Positions 6,594-6,681 of a stretch of DNA of 6,681 nucleotides are shown piece after piece. Position numbers and translations under genes: made by a program. Source of the DNA: Methylococcus sp. UBA6136 (GTDB lineage: Bacteria > Pseudomonadota > Gammaproteobacteria > Methylococcales > Methylococcaceae); assembly GCA_002423305.1 (NCBI GenBank), contig DIVI01000150.1, positions 1 through 6,681 on the forward strand, read 5' to 3'. Each line of letters opens with the position of its first letter. The first letter of the stretch is position 1. Under the pieces are notes generated by a model. The model was not told where the DNA came from and searched no databases. It saw only the letters and a program-made list of their open reading frames with translations.

Positions 6594-6681
6594 GGATAGG
6601 CGCGTACCGACGAATTCAAATGCTTGGAATATGGCCAGATGGTCGTCGCTTACCGGCTGGGGTATCTTGACGTCACTCCCC

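Noticed and set aside
6587..6670. Short plus-strand open frame (27 codons) starting at an ATG near the right edge
   Set aside because: There is no ribosome binding site and no recognisable product; such frames are expected by chance.

Overview
The window is a piece of a moderately GC-rich bacterial chromosome, most likely from a proteobacterium (gamma or beta). That rests on the close resemblance of its respiratory formate dehydrogenase to E. coli FdnGHI/FdoGHI, and on the same gene order ending in fdhE. Nothing in it looks like a phage, plasmid, transposon or CRISPR locus. Every confidently called gene except the first lies on the minus strand.

Layout from left to right: (1) 2-250, plus strand: the C-terminal half of a Prx5-type peroxiredoxin cut by the window edge. 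(2) 262-5854, minus strand, read right to left: a tight operon of fdnG (molybdenum/tungsten catalytic subunit), fdxH/fdnH (four-cluster iron-sulfur subunit), fdnI (di-haem cytochrome b membrane anchor) and fdhE (maturation factor). The genes are 3 nt apart or overlap by a few bases. (3) 5855-6072: a 218-nt non-coding gap that probably holds the operon promoter. (4) 6073-6501, minus strand: rpiB, ribose-5-phosphate isomerase B. (5) 6502-6681: the rpiB upstream region, with two small inverted repeats and an uninterrupted minus-strand reading frame running off the edge.

Together the four operon genes specify a membrane-bound, periplasm-facing formate:quinone oxidoreductase. FdnG is exported by the Tat pathway and oxidises formate to CO2. 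Electrons pass through the FdnG cluster and the four FdxH clusters to the two haems of FdnI, which reduces quinone. FdhE helps mature the enzyme before export. FdhD, the Mo-cofactor genes and the Tat translocase must be encoded elsewhere.

The most notable points are a TGT cysteine codon at FdnG residue 196, exactly where E. coli FdnG has selenocysteine; a C-terminal extension of about 43 residues on FdnG; and an RpiB with the serine/glutamate active site of the mycobacterial type instead of the E. coli cysteine. The long plus-strand open frames opposite the operon look like GC-driven shadows. I see no evidence for an undescribed multi-gene system; this is mainly a clear respiratory formate dehydrogenase locus with a few variant features.
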